From: Labyrinthula sp. Ha
Lineage: Eukaryota; Sar; Bigyra; Labyrinthulida; Labyrinthulaceae
DNA: 64,000 bases
NCBI GenBank assembly: GCA_015227615.1
Contig: JAALGZ010000019.1
Span: forward strand, 638,936-702,935
Reading direction: 5' to 3'
The position numbers were made by a program, and so were the translations under genes. Under the pieces are notes generated by a model, which searched no databases, was not told the DNA's origin, and saw only the letters and a program-made list of their open reading frames with translations. Of the stretch, positions 31,611 to 43,595 are shown in pieces. The number at the start of each line of letters is the position of its first letter. Position 1 is the first letter of the stretch.

Positions 31611-34235
31611 CGGATTTTATTAATTGATAATTCATAAATAAAAGATATCCCAACATTTTTTTATTGATTGATTCTGATAATTCCCAAACTGTTTTAATTG
31701 ATTATTGTTTCCCATTGATAATCAATAATAAATTGGGCCACATGGCGAAAATTAATTGGTTTGTTGATACATTTGATCATTGATAGGTTTGATTCTTTAG
31801 TCATTCCGTCACTTCTTAATAAAATTACATAATAATTCCGTTAAGTTCGGAGAACCCACCTACAAGGACAGACAAGATATTAAACACAACTAAACAAGGA
31901 CTAGAAGTTAAGAGACTTATTTTATATCGTTTAAAAGTTCTCTATTTGCACACTATACTTCTTTATCATTTAATTGAATTTTCGAATATTAGGAAAAATA
32001 TACAGTGGTGCTTTAGCAACAGCGAAATTGATGATGACTGCAGACAATGAAATCCCTCTAGCTCGGCTTAAAATTTGTTTCATTGAAAGTTAGATACGTA
32101 ATTGCAGAACCTTTTCAAACACCTCCCTATCTGCATAAGAAGGGATAGGATTTGAAATAGTTAATTTCAGATACAGCACCAAATATCACCAAAGTATTAT
32201 TCATTCATCTTATATCAACCAGAAAACAACGAAAAAAAAGTTTACACCACCTCTGTAAATTATCAATGCCACCTTTTATATATTAAAGTTGCACCTGATA
32301 GTAAAAAATATAATTTAGTAATTTCTTGTTATTACGGGGTGTTGCAATCTTTATCAACGATTTTTTCAGAAATGTAGTAAATGGCCATAAAATCAACAAT
32401 ACCTCTTCAATTCTTCTACAAAACTCAACACATATTGCAAAATTATCCTAATATTTAATCGCATAAAAAATTAGAGGAATAAAACAATATTAAGTACAAA
32501 AAACACGATTACTGAAAATAAAGCATATAGTATTTGTTAGTTTTTGTCACGAAAGCTTCCACAAACACAATACTATCACCCACAATGTGTTTTTCATTGA
32601 AAAAAGCTTTTCAATCATATATTTTTTCAAGGTATTTGATAAGAATGAGTACTTTAGACCCCAAAAAAGCTAATTTTAAGGGTCCTTTTCACTAAGTTTA
32701 GAAATTTCTAAGAAAACATACTTTCAAACGTAACATCATGAAGAACAACTCTATAGATGATCTGATTCTATTCAAACCCTAAGGATTTAATATACCTGAC
32801 TTTTCACACTATCTCTCAAAATATTTCTTCTCTAGTTAATTGTAACCGAACTAAACTTCACTCAGAAAAGCCAAATGTTGAAAATCTACACATCTGAAAA
32901 TACGAAATCACTCAGTCTTGCTATAACCCCCTAAGTTTTTGTACCAGGGAACCTCCGGCAATTAACCAACCACGGGTTTTAGTCCTTAATTCTGTTTTTT
33001 AGGAAATTCTTAATGTTTTCCTTAAAAAAAGTCGATTTTGGGCTAAAATGCTGCTTTTCTAAACTTCAATCCGTGTAATACCTCGAGAAATACACGTCTA
33101 TAGCCTGAACAGATCTTACCAGTTGAAATAATGGATAAAATTAGGTCTAGAAAGAACTTGGTTTGAGAATTGAAGTATTCTGTATAAACTTCCTACCAAT
33201 GTATCCTATTTCCACGATCTCAGAAACTCTGAAAAAGGATACTCTTAAATGTCAAATATTCCTGAATGATAGATACAGAGTAACGAAACATCCTGAGAAA
33301 TAGTATTCACCAATTGATATTAATTATTTATAGTGCCTCTGAGTTTTTTTCGAAGAAACTCCAAGAACTTCCCCATTAACCCCTACAATAGTTATTTGGC
33401 TTAACTTACCTTTGCACCAAACTCAACAATAAAATAGCCAATACTGAGCTTGTAATGGGACAAATATCAAAGATTTGACTCTAACCTTATCTAGTACTAA
33501 TTTAAAGTAACTTAGAGAAGAAAAAAAAATAAGTCTTGAAGTTTTTATTGGCTTTAATTATACAAATCTTTGCCATATAATTGCAAATTCTTATGTATTA
33601 ATACATGTTTTTCAACTTTTACATATGATAAAATGCTTAGGAACACATATGAAATAATATAAAGGAAATCAGTATAAATCAAAAAGCTTTTCGCTTTTAT
33701 TTTTTTGAAAAAATTCGCATTGTGGTCGTTTTTTTGACGTATTTATAGAAATAAAGTGACAATTTTTTTTACAAGTTAAACACCTTTATCTTATTTTTAT
33801 AAAACGTTCTTTGTATCATTTTAAATAAAAAAAATAATTCATAAGGGTGGTATTTATATTTTCTAACTCTAAGTTTGACTTATTTAAAAGCTTTCCTACT
33901 TTTTGACATTTTCATATTTCTCCTATACTCAAATAAACTCAATATAGCATTACCCTAAACGTAATAAAATCAACAGAGATCAAGAAAGACCAAGATATCT
34001 CCGTATCTATAGATAATTCAGCGAAGATTAAGCAATTGGATGACAAAGGTAATAGAAATATAGAAGGTATACTATAGGTAAAAATAAAAGAAATATTTTA
34101 TATCAAAGATATCCTGGAGCAAATGCAAAGATGTTAGAGTTGAATTTTAAAAGTGGCCTTTGGTGATGTAGTTGGAGCTAAGTTTCCTAATTATCATCTA
34201 TGGAAAAGTAAATATACAGTTGTTCACAAAAAAAA

Positions 34236-34449
34236 TGTTATATTTTTAAAACCCTGTGAAGCTGCTAATGCTGAACCGAGCTTTCCAACGGTTGCAAAGG
34301 TCGCTACAAAGTTTTTAGCTATTCAAAAAAGCAGTGTGGGCTCTGAAAGATCCTTCTATCATGGTCGATTTGAATATAGAGGTAAAGAAAACATGTCTGA
34401 CAAAACTTTTATGACGAGGACGAACGCCAGAGAGTGGATGTGGTTGTAG
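34236..34449 (+). pseudogene. hAT transposase C-terminal remnant, U1
   Basis: An open frame to a TAG at 34447-34449 contains FPTVAKVATKFLAIQKSSVG, then SERSF and NMSDKTFMTRTNAREWMWL. This is the hAT-family dimerisation region (small hydrophobic-rich helix, S-V-x-S-E-R-x-F-S, then N-x-M/L-S). The frame runs back to 34153 but the rest of the transposase is unrecognisable, so the element cannot move by itself. Confidence 0.65.
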
Positions 34450-35209
34450 GAAAAGAATAGATATTTGTTTTTATGGTTCCTTAACCTGTTAGCACAGATT
34501 TTCTCCCTTTTTTAACTATTGAAAAGTATTTTATCACAATTTTTACTTGTTTTCTATCCAAAACTAATAAAAATTTGATCTCTTTTTCAAAATTTAACAC
34601 AGAAAAAGCTAAAATTATGCTTAAAAAAACAGTACTGTAGCGTCATTTTAGCTCATTTGGCCTATTTCTTCTACTTTGACTAAAGTTAAGCTTTTCTCTT
34701 CTCAATCAAACACGTCTCCCAGACAGTTCACCTAAGAAAAATCTTTAACAAGTAGAAGACAACTAGTTTTGAAGCTTCGACAAGCAAATTATTCTTTTCT
34801 CATGTTCAAAATCCATTTTTACTTCTCTTTGCACCACCTTTTTTGTTCACACAACGAGTTTTTCTGTACTTGTTTGGTTTTGATTTTAACCAGGAAAAGA
34901 AAATTTGTTTTTTGTTGAATTTCCCAAAACATACCAGTAAATAGCGTTACTTATCGTGGTTATCGTGCTTTCCGTTAACTTCATATTTTTTCCGTTAAGC
35001 GATAAGACTCCAATTTTCCTTACCGTTAATAACGATATACAAAATTATCGGAAAATTTCCGTTAACTATTGTATGTTCCGTTCCAATAAGAAACCCTAGG
35101 TGCGTTCGAGAGCTTTTTTTGGTATTCCTATTCCTGTTTTTTCTGTCGCTTTGAAGTTTGTTCCTTTGAATAATTCGGTATCGAAATTTTGTTTACGTTA
35201 GTGCTTGGA

Positions 35210-38200
35210 ATGAAGAATAACACTATTTTTATTCTTGAGATAAAGGATGTTTACGATGACCTTGAATATAATTATCAAATAAAACATTCTTAAATGGATG
35301 AATGCAGCAACACAAATTCTAGGGTTTGGCTCATAAAAATTTGTGTTTATTACTTGTCTGCTTATTGAAGACTTTCAATCTCTCTGCCAGACCCAGAAGA
35401 GTTAAGGATATTCTCTTCGCTGGCTCAAGTAGAATTTAATGTTCTTGCAAGAGCAAGAGTGAGCTGATCATTAGTCCAACAATGTGGAGAAAATTTATAT
35501 ATTTCGATGAAAAAATTATACTTGGAGCCTTGATCAATTTGTGCGAAATCTGATAGTTTTACTGATGGTTCCCACACTTAAAGTTTGAAACCAAGAACGT
35601 CTCTTTAGAGATACTAATACATTTGTGCGATTTGGACTTGTTCTGTACAAAAAGAAAAAGTATTGTATAAGAGATGAGTTTTTATCATTTTGTTTTGTGT
35701 ACATTTCACCGGTCCAAAACCTTATTGAATACTAGCCAGTGAACACGGTGTTAAATATTTTGTACCCAATCTATTAATTTCATTGCTTAGCTTATTCAAG
35801 ATTTTCACTTTCACACCCAAACATTTTCTGATATCCATAATATTAAAAAGTGAATTTTATGCTAAATACCCCAAAATTGTGCTTTAAATATTCTAACTTC
35901 AGATGTGATGTCTCTAACACGTCTATTCATACTTTCTTATTAAAGCATTCATTCATGTTTGTACATGCTAAGCGACACTACTCTAATATAATAGATTCTA
36001 TAAATATCTGGCATTATTTGATTCATCCCCTCTCTGAACACAGTTTTCCTGTTGCTTGCCAATTTGATTCATCTTAATAAGCTCCACGAGAGACTAAAAA
36101 TAAAATTTTCATGCTCTTAGAGGATGTAAAGAGCAATTGCTCGCTTATATATGTTATTTATTCTTGAAATTTCTTCACTAATGATATCTGTACTTTAAAT
36201 AATTTGTTATTCTTCTATTCCTTTTCATTTAGTGGAACACTGTTTCTTTAGAAGTTGTTCCCTCGAGCTTTTCGTAAGTCTTTATAATTTTTAGTACCTA
36301 TGTGAATTCTAAGTTTTTCTATTAAGACAAGACTTTTAGAATGAGCTTCATTTCAAACATTTTAATATCACAAAATGTTACTCTAACACTTTTAATAAAT
36401 GAACCCTAAAAGTCTTGGTTAGTAGCGAAAAGTGTCGTAGAGTAAATGGAATTTTATTCTGTCACGATTGAAGAATTGGCAAGAGATGTCATTGCTGATC
36501 ATTTATATCAAGAAATACTATTCCTTCTTCTAAATTTCTAGCTCTCAATGGAATATTGAAGCTCCATATGATGCAGATATAAGCTTTTTATGTGCGGGAT
36601 AACGGTTCCAGAGAATATAAGTTGACTACTAAGCCACAAGGATAATTGTCTCAAGTGCTAAACAATTTCTAGTTGTAAAAGAGTCATATCTTAGCTACTA
36701 TATTCTTGCCGGTTGAAATTACGAACTTATTTAAACCCATGTGAGGAATCCAACTTAAGCAAAATTATGTAACTCGAGTCATAGCAATTGTCACACATTC
36801 CTTTTCTAGCTCATAAATTCTTCGCCATCGCGAATATTCTAGGTTTAATGAGCAAGTTTTCTAGCAATATACTTCTTGATAAGATATATTCCTTGATTTA
36901 TCCAGAGAATAGTATCAGCATATTTATGATATTGTTTAGTAAAAGGTTTCAGTCTCATACATAAGAGCACCTTCATGGGAAATTTGTATGAAGAATTTAA
37001 ATGCCATATCTAGAAAACGATTTATTGTTATACGAGTCTTCTTGATCTTCTTAGATATATAATAGACTTCAAACCCCTATTTGGCAAATAGAAGATAAGA
37101 ATCAAGGAAATTTCTTGTCTTAAGGTGTGCATATGGAGTTAGAATGATTAATTCTTACCCAAGTTATGCCCGTAAATTGCTAATTTGGCGAGCTAAGGCG
37201 GTTAAATTTATTCTTGGAAGGAATAAAAATTTACTCAAGGCAGAAAATCGTAAAATAGTTTGCATATGTTAAGTTTTGGGTATTATTCCTGGCTTAGAAT
37301 CCAAAATGCCTTTTCCATTTAGTGCTGCTGAGTTACAATCATTAATGCTATGAATGTATATATATCTTTTCCTGGGAAGTATTCTCGCTAGTAATTGAAA
37401 CTAATATCATGCAAAACATTTCTTACAATTTCTTCCTTTTTTCTTGGTATTGATACTCAGAATACAGAAAAAAACAATTGATAATGACAACATTTGCCAC
37501 TTTACATATCTAACTATCGGGCAACTCTTATTCTTGAGTTTTCTAAGCCATTGAGGTTAAATATTTGTTCATATCTTGTGGGCAATTATAAACACAGTGT
37601 TCCACTTTTACAAATCTGTCAGACTTTAGTAAGTGGTTTGCCAAAATTAAGTATTCATCAGAGTCATGGTGTACAAAATAACTATCTTGTTTGCAGTGTT
37701 TTAGAATCTTGACTATTACAACTGGTGTACAAACTTTTAAAATAAACAGATAGATTAACAACAACCTTCATGCTCAGTGAGCACAGAACGTAAGTCACCT
37801 CGAAAAGTAACCGGTCAACAACGTTTCAAATACGTCAAATTTCGGTCATTCATAGATATATCGTCCTAGAGACCAGTCTTAGCATATATTTTACACTGTC
37901 AACACAACCCACCAAAATGGTCATATAAATATACAGTAACACTAGTTCCACGAGTATAATTCCAATAGACAATAGATAGAAAGACAGACTTTTGTGTTTG
38001 ACCAACTTCGATAAGAGTTCGTTAAGCTCACGAAGAATTTCTAAATGATATCCTTCTCATTGCTTAACAATGTTACAGTTTATGTAATTAGTTCGTAGAA
38101 AAATACTTTACAACATATATATGTTGACTCTATTTAAATGTTGAATCCTTTGGAAACAACGAACCCCTTTCTTGACTAAACCAAAGTTTCTGGAGCCAAG

Positions 38201-38699
38201 GGCAATGAAGCAATGACTGGCTACTTTTCTCTAAGTGCTTCCATCAAGTTAGCTACAGCTCAAAAGAAGTTTCAACCTTTCTATGATTCTTACTATTTAG
38301 GGAAGGCTCCGAGACAGTGGAGTCTGCACTAGGCCTTTGATGTTTTTGTACCTAAGGCCAAAATCTATGTGTAGGCGACTAACCGAGCAGTAAGTTCAGA
38401 CGCTAGTCTGTTTTATACTATAAATATATCAGATTAGGTTCATAAGAATCTATAGGATAGGTTATGTAACATGAATTCTCCTTTATTTGTTGTTTACCAA
38501 TTGGAAGTTCTAGTGTATAGTATTTAACTATGTCCAATTAGATAAGGTAAGTTTCCTCTGTGTTTTTTTTTGCCAAAACCATTATATCTTTAGACAACAA
38601 ATATAGTTTTTGGGAAAAATTTCTCTTGTTAGACGAGTCTAGCAGTGTTTGTTTTGCAGATTTTAGTGCCCAGGAGGATATAGGTACTTGCAGTGCACT
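35210..38699. other. U2 spacer between unit start and block alpha
   Basis: Counterpart of U1 16861-20409. Non-coding by the same reasoning; its open frames (35850-36077, 37494-37712) are not conserved in all units. Similarity is patchy: it matches U3 almost perfectly at 36150-37195 and U1 perfectly at 37394-38761. Confidence 0.6.
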
Positions 38700-41600
38700 T
38701 CTGCTATCTTAACGGTAACTACCGGAAATGTTTTCAAATCGTTCCATTAGCATGGTTCGAATTAAGATATTACTTAAGAATCAAGGAGTCATGATATTAC
38801 TGTAAAGCACGATTAGGGGTGTTATTTGATTCATTGATAATTTATCAATAAGACATTACTCCATATTTTTCTTGTTGATTGATTCTGATAATTCCCAAAA
38901 TATTTTGATGATTACTGATAATCATTGATAATCTATAAAGATGTGGGCCACATGGATAAAATTAAATGATTTTTTGATGCGTTAGATTATTAATAGGTTT
39001 TGATAATTTATTCATTCTGTAGCTTCTTAATAAAATTAGATAATAATTTCTTTAGGTTCGTAGAAACCTCGTACAAGGAAACACAAGAAAGGGAATATAC
39101 CTAAGAAACGACTAGGAATTAAGAGACATATTTTGCATAGTACAAAAGTTCTTTGTTTGAACAGTATATTTCTTTTAGTCCTAAAGTATTTTAAATAAAG
39201 CAAGCGGAATAAATAGTTGTGATTTAGCAACATGGAAATGAATGAGGAATGTAGACAATGAAATCTCCCTAACTCGAGTCCAAACTCACTTCATAGAGAG
39301 TCAGATGCATATGCTGAGAGCTGTTTAAAATAACTCTTCAGTTATGTGATATAGTGTAGGCTGTAAACTACTTAATTTCATGTGCAGTACCAAATACCAC
39401 CAAAATATAGCTCTTTCCTTTTATATCAACAAGAAAACAAAGAAGAAGAAGGTTACACCGCCTCTGTAAACTGTCAAGGTTATTTTTTATATTCAAGTTA
39501 CATCTAGTAGTAAACAATAGCGTTTTTTGTTTTTGTTAATACGAGGTGATGAAAACTTTATCAACATTTTTTTTGAAAAATGTAGTAGTATAGCCATATA
39601 ATCAAAAATAACATTTCAGCTGTTCTATAAAGTTCAAAAATTTTGCAAACAATACCTAGTGCTTACTCACATGAAAATATATGGTTTTAAAACAATAAAT
39701 ATACATAGAAACCATAATTATTGCAAAAAATAACGTATGTAGTATTTCGCAGTTTTTGTCACGAAAACTTCCTCAAATTTAATACTATCACCCACAATGT
39801 ATTTCACACTGAATAAACCTTTTCAACCATGTGTTTTGTCAAGGTATTTGATAAGGATGAGTACTTTAAACCCTAATAATGGCTAATTTTAAGGGTCCTT
39901 TTCACTAAGTTTACAGATCTATAAAAAAACATACATTCAAACGTAACATCACGAAGAACAACTCTATAGATGATCGTATTCTTATCAGACCCTAAGAATT
40001 TACTATAACTGGCTTCTAAAACCATATCTCAGGATGTCTGTTCTCTAGTTAATTGTAACTGAGCTAAACTTCACTCAGAAAAGTCAAATGATGAAAAATT
40101 GCACATCTCAAAATACGAAATCACTCAGTTATCCTATAATCCTATAAATTTTTATAGTAGGGAGTCCCGAACAGCTAAAAAACACGACCTTTAACCTTTA
40201 ATTCTGTATTTTAGGGTATTTTTAATGTTTTTAAGTCGATATTGGGCTTAAATGCTGTCTTAATAAAATTCAATCCGTGTAATACCTCAAGAAATACCTG
40301 TATAGAGACCAAACAAACCTCAGCAGTCAAAAGAATGAGTGAACTTGTGTCTAGAAACAAGTTTTTTCGAGAATTGGAGTATTCTGTATAGAGTTCCTAA
40401 CAATGTATCCTATTTCCAAGATCTCAGAAACTCTGAAAAAGGATACCCTTAAATGCCAAATATTCTTGAATGACCAATACAGAGTAACGAAGTGCTATAA
40501 AAAATGGTTTCCACCTCAAGGAATGGATGATTTAGGGATCCTTCGAATTTTATTTTAAAAAGCTCCAAGAACTTGCCTGTTAATCACAGCTAATCTTTTT
40601 TACCATTATTTAATTTTATTATCAAATCAACTTTAAAATAAACAAGATAGAGCTTTTGATTGCTCAATAACCACAAAATTGAATTTAAACCTTATCTAAG
40701 ACCTATTTTTAAAAACTTATAAAGAAAAAAAATAAAGTTTAAAGCTTTCACTAATTTCAATTTTAAAAATCTCTGTCAACTTGGTGCAAACTCAAATATA
40801 AAAATATATGTTATTTTAACTATGCACCTGTTAGAATACTGAAAAGCACATATCAGCTAAAAGAAAAGTTATTATTAAAAATAAAAAAGGTAATACATTG
40901 TTAGTCTTCGAAAAAAGTCGTGCTGTGGTCATTTTTCTGCTGCATTTTTGAAAGAAAGTAATACTTTTATTTTAACAAGTTGAACAATTCTCTCTTAGTT
41001 TAAAAAAAACGTTACCGATGTAACTTTGAAGGAAAAAACATTAATTCTTGTTGCTGATGTTTGTATATTGTTACTCTATGTTTAACTTATTTAAGAACTC
41101 TCCTACTTTTTGATATCTAGATCGTTCTCTTATACTGCACTAAGCCTAAAACTCTATTACCCTCAATCCAATAAAGTCAAAAGCCAACAAATAACCTCTT
41201 TTAATGAATACAGTTTCCTCTTAGTTCTTCCACACTATTAAGAGCCATGAAAACTCCTGTATTTTTCTATTTGGCATAACTCTCTTTGACATATGCTCTC
41301 CACTTTTTTCCAATATCTTCGAGTTGAACGATGAAATTTGAAAGATCTTTACCTGAAATAAAAAAAAGAAGAAGAAACCAAGAGCTACCTGGCATATTTT
41401 CTTACGGTATTTATATTTTAGGTTATGTTTCTTAGAAGGTAAGATATTGAAGGTTCTTCCGAGAAGAATACTGATGCTTTATAAGAAATCTTGAGAACGA
41501 TTGGTGAAAAATCAACTTGGTTTTGCTATAAAAATTCTTTCTTAATAGCGGCGTTGGAGTTACGAGACAACAGGAAAAGCATAACTAGACTCTTTGAAAC

Positions 41601-42490
41601 AAATCTTAAACCAGTTAGAAAAAACTAATGGGCTATTCAAATCTTTCAATACCTCAATTTACCAGAGTAATTAAATTAAGTGATGGGAAAGCCATCTGGT
41701 ATAATAAAATGCTTCTACAGGAAGAAAATTGTTATCCTAATTGGAAGCCTAGAATAACAAAAATTCTTACTTGTGTTGAGAAAAAAAAATGAACGAGAGT
41801 GAATGAGACCTGAAGCTAGGATTAAACGGCTGAGAAAATAAAATATGACGTATAAAACTTTCCTGGGGAGGATGAACACAAGAGAATGTGTGAGATTATA
41901 ATACGAGATTAAAGCTATTCTTAAGGTTTTTAGCTTTTTAGTGCAGGATTTCTTTCTTTCTATCTATAGAAAAATATTTTTTCGTAATTTCTACTTGTCT
42001 ACCAAGCAAAACTAATAATAGTTAAACATCATTTTGAAAGTTCAGCACAAAAATCTAAAATTATGCTTAAAATTTTTTTTAGTGTCATCTGAGTTCACCT
42101 TGTCAATTTTCTTTGCTTTAGCCCAAACTTACCTTTTCTTCCCTCAATCAAACATGTTTCCCAGACAACTCAGCTAAGCAAAATCTCCGACAAGTAGAAG
42201 ACAACTAGCCTTCAACTTTCAGAGAATAAGTGATTATTTGCTCATTTCTATATACCATTTGTAATTCTATGACCACTGCGTTTTTTCACACGAGGAGTTT
42301 TCTGTGGAATTCTTTGGTTTTTGCTTTAATCAGGAAGAGAGAATTTTGTGTCTATTGAGTTTGACAACTGATACCGGTACGTATCGGTACATATGTAAGC
42401 TCTGTTTCCTCAAAGATTACTCCATTTAACGATAAGACTTCTATTTTGTGTACCGTTAACTATCATTATTCACGAAACAAAAAAAACCTA
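38700..42490 (+). mobile_element. Block alpha in U2: decayed hAT-like element
   Basis: Counterpart of U1 20410-24215, roughly 85-90% similar after 38762. The degraded hAT C-terminal region is near 41800-41910, the minus-strand remnant at 41281-41350. Ends are approximate. Confidence 0.45.
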
Positions 42491-42930
42491 ACAGGGATAG
42501 AATTTATCTAGCTTAGGATTCTAAAGGCGACCCTCAACTGATTGTTCGAATTATTTCATTGGTTAGAATAAGTAACCAAAAGTATAATTCACAAATAAAT
42601 AAGAGAAAAAGTGATCCAGAAATAGAAGATATTACGGTGGGTCACCTGACTAACTAAAGCATAAGGATAGCAGTAGTCTACATATATGAGAAGAAAATTA
42701 ATCCAGACAATATACATACAACTTTAAACCTTATCAATAATAACTCATAATCAGTCTAGAGGCGTTCTAGGATAAAACCGTTACAAGCTCTTGAGCATTG
42801 AAGATTACCATGTAAAATTATGACTAGTGATGCCGTATCCGAGGACACTGAATCAAGTAAAAAGAACTCGTAGAGGGGAGATGTATAAATACTATTTGGT
42901 TATACATTGAATAGAATATTTAACCCTTGT

Positions 42931-42939
42931 TAGTACGTG
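42931..42939. repeat. Target-site duplication, left copy
   Basis: TAGTACGTG, repeated at 45053-45061 on the far side of the TIR element. Present once (TAGCACATG) at the empty site in U1. Confidence 0.85.
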
Positions 42940-43303
42940 GGGCGCGGGTTTTTTGACTCCGGAGTCAGATACTCCTCGCGATCTCATTGGTCAGATCGAT
43001 TTCCCAAAATTTTTTTTTCATCATACTTCGTCTGAATAAAGGAGGCGCAGAATGGCGATTTCCCATACTTGGACGAAATTTTCAGTGCGCAGAATCGCGA
43101 TTTTTTCATAGACGAAATTTGTAGTGCGCAGAATGGGGATTTTTCCATACTTCGTCTGAAAAATCGATGCGCAGAACAATAATTCCCAATACTTGGACAA
43201 AAAAGAGAGGGGGCTGGGGACAAAGTGAAGTGTACTAGAAAATACCAAATAAGTATTAAAAGTTAAAAAACATTAGAATTTAAAGTTAGCTGACCCTAGC
43301 GTA

Positions 43304-43328
43304 GCGGGGAGCCTTTCATGCTCCCCGC
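43304..43328. other. Perfect GC hairpin in the TIR element
   Basis: A 9-bp perfect stem (GCGGGGAGC / GCTCCCCGC) around a 7-nt loop, in an otherwise AT-rich neighbourhood. Role unknown; subterminal hairpins are common in non-autonomous DNA elements. Confidence 0.8.
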
Positions 43329-43595
43329 GTCTTTAAAAATGGCCCCCATGACTCGGCCCTCCCTCCTCACTCGGCCCTCGATGAAGATGAGGATGGATTT
43401 AAATCTTTTTCCATAGGTTGAATACAGAAACTTAAAAATATATCAGAACTTTTATAAATATGTTTGTGAACTGACACAATTAGAAGTTTAACACAAATGA
43501 TTTTGAAAACTGAAATTAAGAAGATTTAGATTTTTGTTAAAATTTAAATTTAAAACTTAAGTGGGTTGATACTTTAATCTACGTGCAGTTTTTTC

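Larger units (their letters stand above)
30036..35096 (+). mobile_element. Block beta in U1: decayed hAT-like element
   Basis: The right end, read inverted, is TAGGGTTTCTTATTGGAACG, followed by several TTAACGG and CGATA subterminal motifs. The left end near 30036 carries TTTTTTCTTATTGAGC and the same GTTAACTATCGG motifs. A TAG/CAG-type end, multiple short subterminal repeats and a hAT dimerisation-domain remnant at 34236-34449 point to hAT. A LINE endonuclease fragment is embedded at 30190-31610. The left end is only ~110 bp upstream of the ROCO start codon. Nearly identical to beta in U2. Confidence 0.45.
16747..35098. repeat. Tandem array unit U1
   Basis: First copy of an ~18.35 kb direct repeat. 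Its left edge (GGTGGGTTCGAGAGC) matches the starts of U2 at 35099 and U3 at 59615. Contents in order: upstream flank of the PH-like gene, spacer, block alpha, spacer, ROCO gene (-), block beta. U1 lacks the two insertions of U2 and keeps both empty target sites (24646-24654 and 25527-25537). Everything left of 16747 is single copy in this window, so U1 borders the original chromosome context and the array grows to the right. Confidence 0.92.

Noticed and set aside
42984-43248. CRISPR-like or protein-coding reading of the ~50-bp repeats at the left of the TIR element
   Set aside because: Repeats are degenerate, without regular unique spacers, and the frames shift between repeats; this is internal repeat structure of a eukaryotic element.
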